DNA of 64,000 nucleotides, from the NCBI RefSeq assembly GCF_030063135.1, contig NZ_JASISO010000032.1, forward strand, positions 1-64,000, written 5' to 3'. Made by a program: the position numbers and the translations under genes. The DNA comes from Streptomyces sp. G-G2 (GTDB taxonomy: Bacteria > Actinomycetota > Actinomycetes > Streptomycetales > Streptomycetaceae). Positions 19,828 through 27,992 of this stretch are shown here, piece by piece. How positions within the stretch are numbered: position 1 is the stretch's first letter; each line of letters begins with the position of its first letter. The notes below the pieces were generated by a model. That model worked only from the letters and a program-made list of their open reading frames with translations, was not told where the DNA came from and did not search any database.

Positions 19828-21072
19828 TCAGGCGCCTCCGTCGTCGGTGATCAGGTGGAAGAGGTCGTCGGTCGCGCGCAGGGGTTCGTCGTCCTCCCAG
19901 GTACGGGCGAGGGCTCCGACGGCGGAGAGTTCGCCGAGCAGGACCCCGCCGACCAGGCGGTCGCCTCGGACGACGACCTTGCGGTAGGTGCGGCGGGTGG
20001 CGTCGGCGAGGCGGACCACGTCGTCTCCGGGCAGCGCGGTGGTCTCGCCGAAGGCGGCGAGGTCGAGCGGGCGCGGACCCCGGGAGAGGGTGAGCCGGGT
20101 GAGGGCGCGGGTCCCGCCGTACGTCGTGGGGGCCGGGGCGCCGCCGGTGAGGACGGCGGCCAGGGCGTCGGCCTGCTCCAGCGCGGGCCCGGCGAGACCG
20201 TAGACCCGGCCCGCGTGCTCGGCGCAGTCGCCGATGGCGTGGATCCGGGGATCGGCGGTCCGCAGCCGGTCGTCGACCACCACTCCTTTGCGTGCGTCGA
20301 GTCCCGCGGCCCGGGCCAGACCGGTGCGGGGACGTACCCCGCAGGCCAGGACGACGAGGTCGGCGTCCAGGTGGAGGCCGACGGCGAGGTCGACCCCGGT
20401 GACCCGGCGGCCGGTTCCGGCGGCCCGGGTGGTCAGTCCGCGCACCCGGCACTCGGTGTGGATCTCGACGCCGAGTTCCCCCAGGTGGGTGTGGAGCAGG
20501 GCCGAGGCGTCCGCGTCGAGCTGGCGCTCCATCAGCCGGGTGCCCTGCTGGGCCAGCACCACCCGTGCCCCGCGTTCCGCGAGGGCGCGGGCGGCGGAGA
20601 CCCCGAGCAGCCCGCCGCCGATGACGACCGCGTTGGCTCCGGGGCGGGCGGTGAGGGCGGAGTCCAGGGCGAGGCAGTCGTCCATGGTGCGGAAGGCGTG
20701 CACCCCGTCGGGGAGGTCCCGCCCGTCGGGCTCGAACAGGCCGCGCAGGGGCGGCAGTACCGGGTTGGAACCGGTGGCCAGGACCAGGACGTCGTAGCGC
20801 CACGCGCTGCCGTCGTCGCAGTGGACGGTCCGGTCGGCGCGATCGATGCGGACCGCCCGCACGCCCCGGCGCAGCGCCGGGCCGGGGGCGGGGAGGGCGG
20901 TCACCTCCGGTGCGTACCGGCCCGCGAGGACCTCGGCCAGCAGCACCCGGTTGTAGGGGACGTGCGGTTCCTCACCGAGGATCGTCACCGCGGCGTCACC
21001 GCCGAGCCGGGCCGCCAGCCGCAGGCCCGCCAGGCCGCCGCCGATCACCACCACACGCTGTTGCGAGGTCAT
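19828..21072 (-). CDS. FAD-dependent NAD(P)H oxidoreductase, NirB-like paralogue (NasB-type)
   Basis: A 414-aa pyridine-nucleotide-disulphide oxidoreductase resembling the N-terminal half of NirB. Two dinucleotide folds are visible (VVVIGGGLAGLRLAARLGG; VVIGGGLLGVSAARALAERG), followed by AIGDCAEH for FAD. It lacks the BFD and sirohaem domains. As first gene of the nir operon it may feed electrons to NirB or to NasA, comparable to NasB/NasC reductase components; this is inference from position. A GlnR-like site lies 23 bp upstream. Confidence 0.88.
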   Translation of the reverse strand: MTSQQRVVVIGGGLAGLRLAARLGGDAAVTILGEEPHVPYNRVLLAEVLAGRYAPEVTALPAPGPALRRGVRAVRIDRADRTVHCDDGSAWRYDVLVLATGSNPVLPPLRGLFEPDGRDLPDGVHAFRTMDDCLALDSALTARPGANAVVIGGGLLGVSAARALAERGARVVLAQQGTRLMERQLDADASALLHTHLGELGVEIHTECRVRGLTTRAAGTGRRVTGVDLAVGLHLDADLVVLACGVRPRTGLARAAGLDARKGVVVDDRLRTADPRIHAIGDCAEHAGRVYGLAGPALEQADALAAVLTGGAPAPTTYGGTRALTRLTLSRGPRPLDLAAFGETTALPGDDVVRLADATRRTYRKVVVRGDRLVGGVLLGELSAVGALARTWEDDEPLRATDDLFHLITDDGGA

Positions 21073-21094
21073 GGCCCCAGCCTGCGTGTCCGCT

Positions 21095-21121
21095 GTTTCC
21101 CTGCCGCATCCTCGCTGTTAC
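21095..21121 (-). promoter_or_regulatory. Candidate GlnR box upstream of the nir operon
   Basis: Read on the minus strand: GTAAC, 6 nt, GATGC, 6 nt, GAAAC. The a-n6-b-n6-a spacing matches the GlnR consensus (GTnAC-n6-GAAAC repeated), with GTAAC perfect and the others partial. The position, 23-49 bp before the first operon gene, fits a nitrogen-controlled promoter. Nitrite reductase genes are known GlnR targets in Streptomyces. Confidence 0.5.
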
Positions 21122-21150
21122 CCGGACGGAACGCGCGGCTCAGCGTCCGG

Positions 21151-21190
21151 GTTAAGGGGCCGTGAGGCGTTCCTCAAGGCCGCCTTAAGG
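21151..21190 (+). promoter_or_regulatory. 11-bp-phased direct repeats before the ferric-reductase-like gene
   Basis: TTAAGG at 21152, TCAAGG at 21174 and TTAAGG at 21185 are 22 and 11 bp apart on one face of the helix; a degenerate copy fits the gap at 21163. Such phasing is characteristic of OmpR/PhoB-family response-regulator sites. The start codon of the next gene is 40 bp downstream. Confidence 0.4.
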
Positions 21191-21229
21191 ATCATCCGGA
21201 GCGGGTCCGGGGCACCTAGCGTGGCCCGT

Positions 21230-22615
21230 ATGCGAGATGCGGTGGGGCGGGGCGGGGCTGCGGGAACGGCAGGTCCGAGGGATCGGGGAGCGGCGCTCGA
21301 CGCGGGAGGGCAGCTCACGGCGGGCGCGGCCGCCGGAGCCGTGCTGGTGACCCTGCTGTGGGCCGTGCAGGTGCACCCCTCCGCCCGGCTCGACGCCCTC
21401 TTCGCCACCGCCGCGCACCTGACCGGCCTGCTCGCCGGGTACGGGGTCCTCGTCTTGCTCTTCCTGATGGCCCGGGTCCCCGCCGTCGAACACGGCGTCG
21501 GCGCCGACCGGCTGGCCCGCTGGCACGCCTTCGGCGGCCGCCACGTCCTGCTGCTCTGCTTCGGCCACGCCCTCTTCGCCCTCCTCGGGTACGCCGTGCA
21601 CAGCGGGCTCGACGTGCTCTCCGCCGCCCGGGACCTCCTGGGGTACCCGGCGCTCGCAGCCGCGGCCGTCGCCACCGCCCTGCTGGTGTGCGTCGGGGTG
21701 ACCTCCGCCCGGGCGGTACGCGGCCGGGTCTCCCACGAAACCTGGCGCGGGGTGCACCTGCTGGTCTACCTCGCCGCCGCCCTCGGCTTCGTCCACCAGC
21801 TCGCCGGTCCCGATCTGGGTCCGGTCGCCTGGTTCTGGGCCCTCGCGCACACGGTGGTCGCGGTCCTGCTGCTCTGGTACCGGGGCGTGGTGCCCGTACG
21901 CCAGGCCCTGCGGCACGCGCTGCGGGTGCTGGAGGTCCGCGACGAGGGGCCCGGGGTGGTGTCCGTGGTCATGTACGGCGCCCACCTGGCCGAACTGCGG
22001 GCCGAGGCAGGGCAGTTCCTGCGCTGGCGCTTCCTCCAGCGGCGCCTCTGGCACACCGCCCTGCCGTTCTCCCTCTCCGCACCGGTCCGCGGCAACACGC
22101 TCCGGATCACCGTCAAGGCGCTGGGCGGCCACACCCGCCGGATCCGCAGGCTGCGCCCCGGCACCCGGGTCCTGGCCACCGGCCCCTTCGGCGCGCTCAC
22201 CGCGGCCCGCCGGACCCGGCCGCGGGTGCTGCTCATCGCGGGCGGGGTCGGGATCGCCCCGATGCGGGCCCTGTTCGAGACCCTGCCCGGCGGGCCCGGT
22301 GACATCACCCTGCTCTACCGGGCCCGGGCCGAGGAGCACCTCGTGCTGCGTGCGGAGCTGGAAGCCATCGCCGCCGGGCGGCAGGCCCGGCTGCACTATC
22401 TGCTCGGTCCCTCGGACGCGGCAGGGGGGCACCTCCCCGCGGTGGCCGGGGGTGATCCGCTGGCCCTGCGGGCGCTGGCCGACCTGGTGCCCGGCCTCGC
22501 CGAGCACGACGTCTACCTGTGCGGGCCGCCCGCGATGGGCGCGGCGACCCGGGCCGCGCTGCTGCGGGCCGGGGTGCCTGGCGGACGTATCCATTCCGAA
22601 TGCTTCAGCGCCTGA
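21230..22615 (+). CDS. Ferric-reductase-like transmembrane oxidoreductase
   Basis: A 461-aa membrane flavocytochrome-like protein. The N-terminal half has six hydrophobic helices with paired histidines (WHAFGGRHVLLLCFGHALF and WRGVHLLVYLAAALGFVHQL) that should hold haem, as in the ferric reductase/NOX fold. The C-terminal half is a ferredoxin-NADP reductase module (AEAGQFLRWRF ... LLIAGGVGIAPMRAL ... VYLCGPPAM). It should move electrons from NAD(P)H across the membrane; the acceptor is unknown. It is divergent from the nir operon with phased repeats upstream. Confidence 0.88.
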   Translation: MRDAVGRGGAAGTAGPRDRGAALDAGGQLTAGAAAGAVLVTLLWAVQVHPSARLDALFATAAHLTGLLAGYGVLVLLFLMARVPAVEHGVGADRLARWHAFGGRHVLLLCFGHALFALLGYAVHSGLDVLSAARDLLGYPALAAAAVATALLVCVGVTSARAVRGRVSHETWRGVHLLVYLAAALGFVHQLAGPDLGPVAWFWALAHTVVAVLLLWYRGVVPVRQALRHALRVLEVRDEGPGVVSVVMYGAHLAELRAEAGQFLRWRFLQRRLWHTALPFSLSAPVRGNTLRITVKALGGHTRRIRRLRPGTRVLATGPFGALTAARRTRPRVLLIAGGVGIAPMRALFETLPGGPGDITLLYRARAEEHLVLRAELEAIAAGRQARLHYLLGPSDAAGGHLPAVAGGDPLALRALADLVPGLAEHDVYLCGPPAMGAATRAALLRAGVPGGRIHSECFSA

Positions 22616-22620
22616 TGGCC

Positions 22621-22696
22621 GGGCTCTCGGGCGCCCGGGCCTCGGGTGTCCGGGCCGTGAGCGCCTGGGCCTTGGGCGTCCGGGCCTTGAGCGGCC
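22621..22696. repeat. Degenerate tandem repeat, 5 x about 15 bp
   Basis: Five consecutive units beginning GGGC(C/T) (for example GGGCCTTGGGCGTCC and GGGCCTTGAGCGGCC) lie right after the oxidoreductase stop. Units differ at 3-5 positions. No gene is seen between 22616 and 22749. Confidence 0.7.
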
Positions 22697-22749
22697 GGAT
22701 CCCTGAGCGGCCGCCTTCGATCGAACCGCCTACGAGAGGTGACCGCTCC

Positions 22750-23040
22750 ATGCGTCATCCGCTGCACGTCGCCCTGTCGGTCGAAGCCCCCGAGCGCCCC
22801 CCGGCCCCCGCGACGGCCGCCACGCCGCGCGCCCGGCACCGCAAACCCCCGGTGCGGGTGACGCTGCTGCCCGCCCTGGCGTCCGTACCGCCCGCGCGGC
22901 GGGTGGCCGCCGGGCTCGGGCTGGCCAGCGTGCTCGCCGCGACGATGCTGACGGCGGTGGTGAATCCGTCGGCGCCGACCGCACCGGACCGTGTTCCCGC
23001 AGGTCCAAGCTCAAACCTTGCGCAAGTTTCGCGGGATTGA
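22750..23040 (+). CDS. Small membrane protein of unknown function
   Basis: A 96-aa frame starting with ATG at 22750. The first 45 residues are Pro/Arg/Ala-rich; then RRVAAGLGLASVLAATMLTAVV is one transmembrane segment or signal anchor, followed by about 22 polar residues. In other actinobacteria a ferric-reductase-like gene is often followed by an FMN-binding secreted protein that starts in a similar way, so this may be a shortened relative, but no FMN motif is present. GAGAGGTGA lies upstream at an unusually long distance. It may be co-transcribed with the preceding gene. Confidence 0.5.
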   Translation: MRHPLHVALSVEAPERPPAPATAATPRARHRKPPVRVTLLPALASVPPARRVAAGLGLASVLAATMLTAVVNPSAPTAPDRVPAGPSSNLAQVSRD

Positions 23041-23076
23041 TGGCCCTTGCAGTCACCCGCTCCATAAGGTCGGGCC

Positions 23077-23856
23077 GTGCCTGACATATCAATAACCATG
23101 ATCATCGTGCTGTGCGCTGCCGCGGCCGCCGCGGGGTGGATCGACGCGGTGGTCGGCGGCGGCGGACTGCTGCTCCTGCCCGCCCTCATGCTCGGCCTCC
23201 CGGCGAACGTTCCGCTGACGCACGCACTCGGCACCAACAAGGCGGTGGCCATCGTCGGCACCACGGGCGCGGCGGTGACGTACGCCCGCAAGGCCCCCGT
23301 CGACGTGAAGATCGCCGTCCGGATCGGCCTGGCCGCGATGGCCGGGGCCGCGGGCGGGGCGCTGCTCGCCGGAGTGTTCAGCAAGGACACGATGCGCCCG
23401 GTGATCATGGTGGTCCTGCTGCTGGTCGCCGCGTTCGTCATCTTCCGCCCCGGCTTCGGCTCCGCCCCCGCCCCCGGGCCCGTCAGCGGTCGCCGGATCG
23501 TCGCCGCGATCGCCCTGGCGGGCCTCGGCATCGGCTTCTACGACGGCCTGATCGGCCCGGGCACCGGCACCTTCCTCGTCCTCGCGCTCACCGCGCTGCT
23601 CCACCTCGACCTGCTCACGGCCTCGGCGACCGCCAAGATCGTGAACGTCGGGACCAATGCCGGAGCCCTCGCCGTCTTCGCCTCCAAGGGCCAGGTCATG
23701 TGGCAGCTGGCCGCCCTGATGGCCGCGTTCAACCTGATCGGCGGCATGACGGGCGCGCGGATGGCGGTGAAGAAGGGGAGCGGCTTCGTCCGGATCGTGC
23801 TGCTGACGGTGGTGAGCGCGCTGGTCGTGAAGCTCGGCCTGGAGCAGTGGGGCTGA
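23077..23856 (+). CDS. TauE/SafE family membrane exporter
   Basis: A 259-aa membrane protein with about eight hydrophobic segments. It has the two-fold repeat of the TauE/SafE (DUF81) family: GWIDAVVGGGGLLLLPAL with THALGTNKAVAI in the first half, and GFYDGLIGPGTGTFLVLAL with SATAKIVNVGTNAGAL in the second. Members export sulphite, sulphoacetate or related organosulphur anions; the substrate here is unknown. Starts with GTG at 23077, shortly after the small membrane protein gene. Confidence 0.92.
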   Translation: MPDISITMIIVLCAAAAAAGWIDAVVGGGGLLLLPALMLGLPANVPLTHALGTNKAVAIVGTTGAAVTYARKAPVDVKIAVRIGLAAMAGAAGGALLAGVFSKDTMRPVIMVVLLLVAAFVIFRPGFGSAPAPGPVSGRRIVAAIALAGLGIGFYDGLIGPGTGTFLVLALTALLHLDLLTASATAKIVNVGTNAGALAVFASKGQVMWQLAALMAAFNLIGGMTGARMAVKKGSGFVRIVLLTVVSALVVKLGLEQWG

Positions 23857-23893
23857 GCGGCCCGGTCGTCCGCCCGTACGCGGCGTTCGGACG

Positions 23894-24607
23894 TCAGTAC
23901 GTGCTGGTGAGGTGGGCGAAGACCACCACGTTGCCCTGGTAGCCGGTGCGCGGCGAGAAGCCGCCGCCACAGGTGATCACGCGCAGTTCGGCGCGCGGTA
24001 CGGGCCCGTAGACCAGCCGGTCCGGGAAGGCGGTGGCGTCGTAGACCGCCACGGCGTGGACGGTGAACACGGCGGTACGTCCGTCCGCGCGGGCCACCTC
24101 GATCGTCGCCCCGCGGCGCAGCGAGCCCAGGCGGTAGAACACCGCCGGGCCGGTGGCGTGGTCGACGTGCCCCGCGATGACCGCCGTGCCGGTGGCGCCC
24201 GGGGTGGTGCCGTCGCGGTACCAGCCCGCGAGGTCGCGGCGGGCGGGCGGCGGGACCTCCAGGCTGCCGTCCGCCACCAGTCCGAGGCCGGTCAGCGGGG
24301 CGTCCACCCGGATGGAGGGGATCCGGATCCGGGTCGGCGGGGAGCTGGGCAGCGGGGCGATGTGCCGCGGGTCGAGGGGCTTCGCGGTCATCGCGTCGGC
24401 GGGGGAGGGCTGGGGCGGGTGGACCGGTTCGGCGGAGCCGCTGGTGACCAGCCAGATTCCGATGCAGGCGGCGAGGGCGACGAGCCCGCCGCCCCGGGCT
24501 CCCGTGGGACGGCGGCGGAGGCTGAGGCGGGAGCGGATGCGGGGGTGGATGCGGGGGGTGAGGTGGGAGTTGAGGCGGGGGTGGTGGTGTCGGCCGGAGG
24601 TGCGCAT
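23894..24607 (-). CDS. Class F sortase
   Basis: About 237 aa. A His/Arg-rich cytoplasmic N-terminus is followed by one transmembrane helix (GGLVALAACIGIWLVTSG, residues 40-57) and an extracellular sortase domain. The catalytic triad is visible: His147 in IAGHVDH, Cys213 in VITCGG and Arg220 in FSPRTGY. The ATG at 24607 is chosen because AAGGGGG lies 5 nt upstream; a GTG at 24700 without ribosome-binding site would add 31 residues including an STG repeat. The adjacent secreted protein (24845-25387) is its likely partner, but carries no LPxTG/LAxTG signal. Confidence 0.87.
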   Translation of the reverse strand: MRTSGRHHHPRLNSHLTPRIHPRIRSRLSLRRRPTGARGGGLVALAACIGIWLVTSGSAEPVHPPQPSPADAMTAKPLDPRHIAPLPSSPPTRIRIPSIRVDAPLTGLGLVADGSLEVPPPARRDLAGWYRDGTTPGATGTAVIAGHVDHATGPAVFYRLGSLRRGATIEVARADGRTAVFTVHAVAVYDATAFPDRLVYGPVPRAELRVITCGGGFSPRTGYQGNVVVFAHLTSTY

Positions 24608-24623
24608 ACGTGCCCCCTTGATA

Positions 24624-24650
24624 CCTGTGCTGCCTGTGCTGCCTGTGCTG
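24624..24650. repeat. Tandem repeat, 3 x 9 bp
   Basis: CCTGTGCTG occurs three times without mismatch just upstream of the preferred sortase start. It encodes (STG)3 only if the longer GTG-initiated reading is used. Confidence 0.85.
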
Positions 24651-24844
24651 CTTGGGGTGTCTTTGGTGACGGTGGTGGGGGCGGTGTCCGTGGTGGTCAC
24701 GGGTCGGGGGAGCCCCGGAGGGGTCTCCTTTCGGAAGAGGTGTCCGTCGCCCGGCCCCGCGAACGGGGGGGACCTCGCGGGGGCGGGCGACGGTGGGGCG
24801 GTACCGGAGGGACCGCGGCGGAAGCCGCGGCGGGCATCCGTTCC

Positions 24845-25387
24845 TCAGCTCCGCGTGCCGCTCGCCCGGCGACGCAGGAGCCAGGTACCGCCAACGGCGG
24901 CCACGGCCAGTGCTGCCGCTCCCGCCGCGATCTTGGTGGGGTCGGCGGTGGTCGTCGTGCCACCGCCCACCCCCGTCCGCACGTGACCCTGCGGGCCGTG
25001 CTCGGCCACGACCAGGTCACCGGTGGCGAACTTGCCGTCCTCGCAGGTCACGCCGATCCCGTAGGCGCCCGGTGGGGTGTCGCGGGCGACCTGGAACTGG
25101 CCCACGACCACCTCCTTGCGGGTACCCGGGACCAGGGTGAACCGGCCGCCGCCGACCGTCGACGCGTCGCCCTCAGCACGGCCGGAGCGCCCGCACGCGG
25201 GGGTGTTCACGGTGACGGTGGTGCCGGGGGCGGCCGACTTGGGCCAGATCTCCAGCGGGGCGAAGTCCCCGGCCGCAAAGCTCCCCACGCCGAGGTCCGC
25301 GGCGGCGACCGCGCCCGCGACCGGACCGGCGAAGGCGACGGCGGTCAGTGCGGCGGCGGTGAGCACGTGGGCGGTGCGGCGGCGCAT
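24845..25387 (-). CDS. Secreted, membrane-anchored protein adjacent to sortase F
   Basis: A 180-aa protein with a signal peptide (MRRRTAHVLTAAALTAVAFAGPVAGAVAAA), a beta-rich ectodomain (PLEIWPKSAAPGTTVTVNT, with two Cys that could pair) and a C-terminal hydrophobic helix (IAAGAAALAVAAVGGTWLL) followed by RRRASGTRS. The C-terminus resembles a sorting signal, but the motif before the helix is TTTTADPTK rather than LPxTG/LAxTG. The ectodomain may be immunoglobulin-like. AGGAG precedes the ATG. It lies upstream of, and probably in an operon with, the sortase gene. Confidence 0.75.
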   Translation of the reverse strand: MRRRTAHVLTAAALTAVAFAGPVAGAVAAADLGVGSFAAGDFAPLEIWPKSAAPGTTVTVNTPACGRSGRAEGDASTVGGGRFTLVPGTRKEVVVGQFQVARDTPPGAYGIGVTCEDGKFATGDLVVAEHGPQGHVRTGVGGGTTTTADPTKIAAGAAALAVAAVGGTWLLRRRASGTRS

Positions 25388-25719
25388 GGGGGCTCCTGGA
25401 AGACGCGGGGTCGTGTTCCGAGGTAAGCCCGGGCGGGCGCCGGGCGCCTCCTGATGGCCCGTCAGATTCCGCTCCGGTCCGGGCGTGTCACGCCATCACG
25501 GCACGTCAGACCCGCTCCGGGGCCATCCGGGTGCCCCCGCCCCGTCCGGGTGACGGGCCTCCGGTGCGGGAGGTCGGGTGGTGCGGCCCGCGCAGGCGGT
25601 GCGGGTCGTGCGGGTCGTGCGGGTCGTGCCACTGGTACGGGTGGTGCGCCCGCGCGCGGGTGGTGCCGGGGAGTCGGGTGGTGCGGGCGGTGGGAGCGGT
25701 CTCCGTCGGTGCGGGCGGC
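25388..25719. other. 332-bp gap between secreted protein and sensor kinase
   Basis: No gene seen. It contains three exact 9-bp copies of GTGCGGGTC at 25599-25625 with further degenerate copies on both sides, giving a strongly biased G/T-rich strand. Frames open here are products of this bias. Confidence 0.7.
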
Positions 25720-27075
25720 TCAGGGCGTTCCGGAGGGTGCCGGGCCCGGCGGCAGCGTCACCAAGGCGCGGGCGCCCCCGCCGACCGGGTTGGACAGTTC
25801 CACCCGGGCTCCGATGACCTGGGCCTGCCCCAGAGCGATGGTCAGACCCAGGCCCGTGCCGTGCCCGCGCTCGACCGTCCCGGTCAGGAAGCGCTGGGGT
25901 CCCTCGCGCAGCAGCTTCTCCGGGTAGCCGGGGCCGTGGTCCCGTACCGCGACCGTGCTCCCCCGCACGGTGACCTCCACCGCGCCGCCGCCGTGCTTGC
26001 GGGCGTTGACCAGCAGGTTGCCCAGGATGCGCTCCAGGCGCCGGGTATCGGTCCGTACGTACGCCCCCGCCCCGGCCTCCGCCCCCTCCCCGGTTGCGGT
26101 CCCGGAACCGCAACCGGGTCCGGGTCCGGGTCCGGCCAGGGTGATCTCGGCCGCCACTCCCGAGCGCTCGGTGACCGAGACGACCAGCGGGGCCAGCGGG
26201 TGCACATCCAGCACCGGTTCCTCCCGGTCCGCGTCCAGCCGGGCCACCTCCAGCAGGTCCTCGGTGAGGGTGCGCAGGGCGGCCACCCGGTCCCGTACCA
26301 GTTCCGTCGGGCGCCCCTCGGGCAGCAGCTCGGCCGCGGTGTGCAGGCCGGTCAGCGGGGTGCGCAGTTCGTGCGCGACGTCCGCGGTGAACCGCTGCTC
26401 GGCCTCCAGCCGTCGCTGGAGACTGGCCGCCATCGTGTCCACCGCCGAGGACAGCTCGGCCACCTCGTCGCGGCTGCCCGGCACCCCCGAAGCGCCGATC
26501 CGCGCGTCCAGCTCGCCCGCGCTGATCCGGCGTGCCGTCTCGGCGGCGGCCCGCAGGCCCTTGCTGAGCCTGCTGGCCAGGAGCGCCCCGCCGACGGCCG
26601 CGAGCGCGACCACCACGACGCCGTAGGCCACGAGCTGCTGGTCCAGTTCCACCAGCTCGCCGCGCTCCCCGACCAGCGAAAGGCACACCGACAGCACGTC
26701 CTTGGCGCCGACCGGGCGGGCGGCCCACACCGCCGGGTGGTCCCCGCCCATGTCGAGGTAGGTGGAGCGCCGCCCGGCGAGCGCGGTGTCGCGCAGGACC
26801 GACGGGAGCCGCGGGGAGTTGGTCTCGGCCGAGGTCTCGCCCGTCTTGGCGTGGTCGAGCCTGCCGGTCAGCTCGTACACCTGGCGGACCCGGATCAGCT
26901 GGGCGGTCGCGGACGCCCGGGCGGAATCGGCCACCTGCTGGGCCCGCGCCTGGTGGATGAAGATCCCGATGGTGACCGCGACCAGCGAGCACCCGACGGC
27001 GAGCAGCGCGGCGATCTTCCAGCGCAGGCCGAGTGCCTGGAGGCGGCGGCGGAAGGGGAGCACGGCGCGCCTCAC
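25720..27075 (-). CDS. HAMP-domain sensor histidine kinase without adjacent response regulator
   Basis: A 451-aa membrane kinase. TM1 is at about residues 21-40 and TM2 at 149-168, flanking a 105-residue extracytoplasmic sensor domain; HAMP spans about 169-220. The H-box ADVAHELRTPLTGL carries His235, then come the N-box (RILGNLLVNARKHGG), DHGPGYPEKLL and GHGTGLGLTIA, so ATPase and phosphotransfer should be intact. The GTG at 27075 overlaps the stop of the lipoprotein gene (GTGA), indicating coupled translation. No response-regulator gene lies on either side, so its partner is elsewhere or lost. Confidence 0.9.
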   Translation of the reverse strand: MRRAVLPFRRRLQALGLRWKIAALLAVGCSLVAVTIGIFIHQARAQQVADSARASATAQLIRVRQVYELTGRLDHAKTGETSAETNSPRLPSVLRDTALAGRRSTYLDMGGDHPAVWAARPVGAKDVLSVCLSLVGERGELVELDQQLVAYGVVVVALAAVGGALLASRLSKGLRAAAETARRISAGELDARIGASGVPGSRDEVAELSSAVDTMAASLQRRLEAEQRFTADVAHELRTPLTGLHTAAELLPEGRPTELVRDRVAALRTLTEDLLEVARLDADREEPVLDVHPLAPLVVSVTERSGVAAEITLAGPGPGPGCGSGTATGEGAEAGAGAYVRTDTRRLERILGNLLVNARKHGGGAVEVTVRGSTVAVRDHGPGYPEKLLREGPQRFLTGTVERGHGTGLGLTIALGQAQVIGARVELSNPVGGGARALVTLPPGPAPSGTP

Positions 27076-27803
27076 CGCGAGGACTCGGGGCTGGGGGCGG
27101 GGGCGGAAGGTGCGGGGGCAGGTGCCGAGGGAGCGGGCGTGTTCCGGGCCCGCGGCTCGGTGCGGGGCGCCGATGTGTCGTACCGCTTCTCCTCGCTGAC
27201 GACCGTCATCCGCTCCCCGTCCCAGCGGAACCGGACCGCCTGCTCGATGCCCTCGTTGGTGTTCGTCCGCACGAGCAGGTCGGTGCCGATCGCCTCGGCC
27301 TCCATGCGCAGTCCGCTGGTGTGCAGGACGGGGACGATCCTCCCCCCGGCCACCGTGTACACGGCCAGGACGGAGCGCCCGCTCGCGGTGTCGGCGGCGG
27401 CGATCAGCTCCAGGGCGCCGTTCCCCGTGAGGTCGTGGTGGACCGGCGGGCGGATCCCGGCCCGCCCGGGGGCGTTGATCGAGCCGCCCTTGACGTACGG
27501 CCGCATCAGCGGGTCGGCCCGCAGGACGTCCAGCACGTCCATGGCCCCGAGTCCGCCCGCGGGCACCTGGAGATCGCCCTTGAGCGGCTGCGGCGCTGGC
27601 TCGCGCTTGCCGACCGCCGCGCCGGGCGCCGTCGAGGTCGTGTCGGTCCAGGCGGGCCAGAGCGGTTCGGGCCGGGGCTGCGCGGAGACGGCGGGCGCGG
27701 GTTCGCCGGGGCCCAGGCCGCCGGGTGCGGCGCAGCCGCCGACGGCGGCGAGCGCGCAGGCGCACAACAGGACGGCGGTGCTCGGGCGGGGCAGTCGGTT
27801 CAT
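27072..27803 (-). CDS. Lipoprotein, probable accessory to the sensor kinase
   Basis: A 243-aa secreted lipoprotein: MNRLPRPSTAVLLCACALAA is followed by the lipobox VGGC. The mature part includes DLTGNGALELIAAADTASG, a short FG-GAP-like calcium-binding motif, and ends in a Pro/Ala/Ser-rich tail. Position and coupling to a HAMP kinase recall CseA, the lipoprotein that modulates the CseB/CseC system, but sequence identity cannot be tested here. The start ATG at 27803 is divergent from the gene at 27993. Confidence 0.8.
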   Translation of the reverse strand: MNRLPRPSTAVLLCACALAAVGGCAAPGGLGPGEPAPAVSAQPRPEPLWPAWTDTTSTAPGAAVGKREPAPQPLKGDLQVPAGGLGAMDVLDVLRADPLMRPYVKGGSINAPGRAGIRPPVHHDLTGNGALELIAAADTASGRSVLAVYTVAGGRIVPVLHTSGLRMEAEAIGTDLLVRTNTNEGIEQAVRFRWDGERMTVVSEEKRYDTSAPRTEPRARNTPAPSAPAPAPSAPAPSPESSR

Positions 27804-27992
27804 GGGTGAGGGGGACCTGTGGGCTGGGGGGAGGTGTGGACGTACCGACCGCAGGAGGCGGCTGTCACGGGCACCGGGCGGTCCGGTAACAGCCGTGCGT
27901 ACGGTGGTGCGAGCGGGCGGGGCCGGGACATCCGGCCGGGCCGGAAGCCCTTTTCGCCCGCTCACCACCGTTCTAGTCGAGGGGGGACCTCC

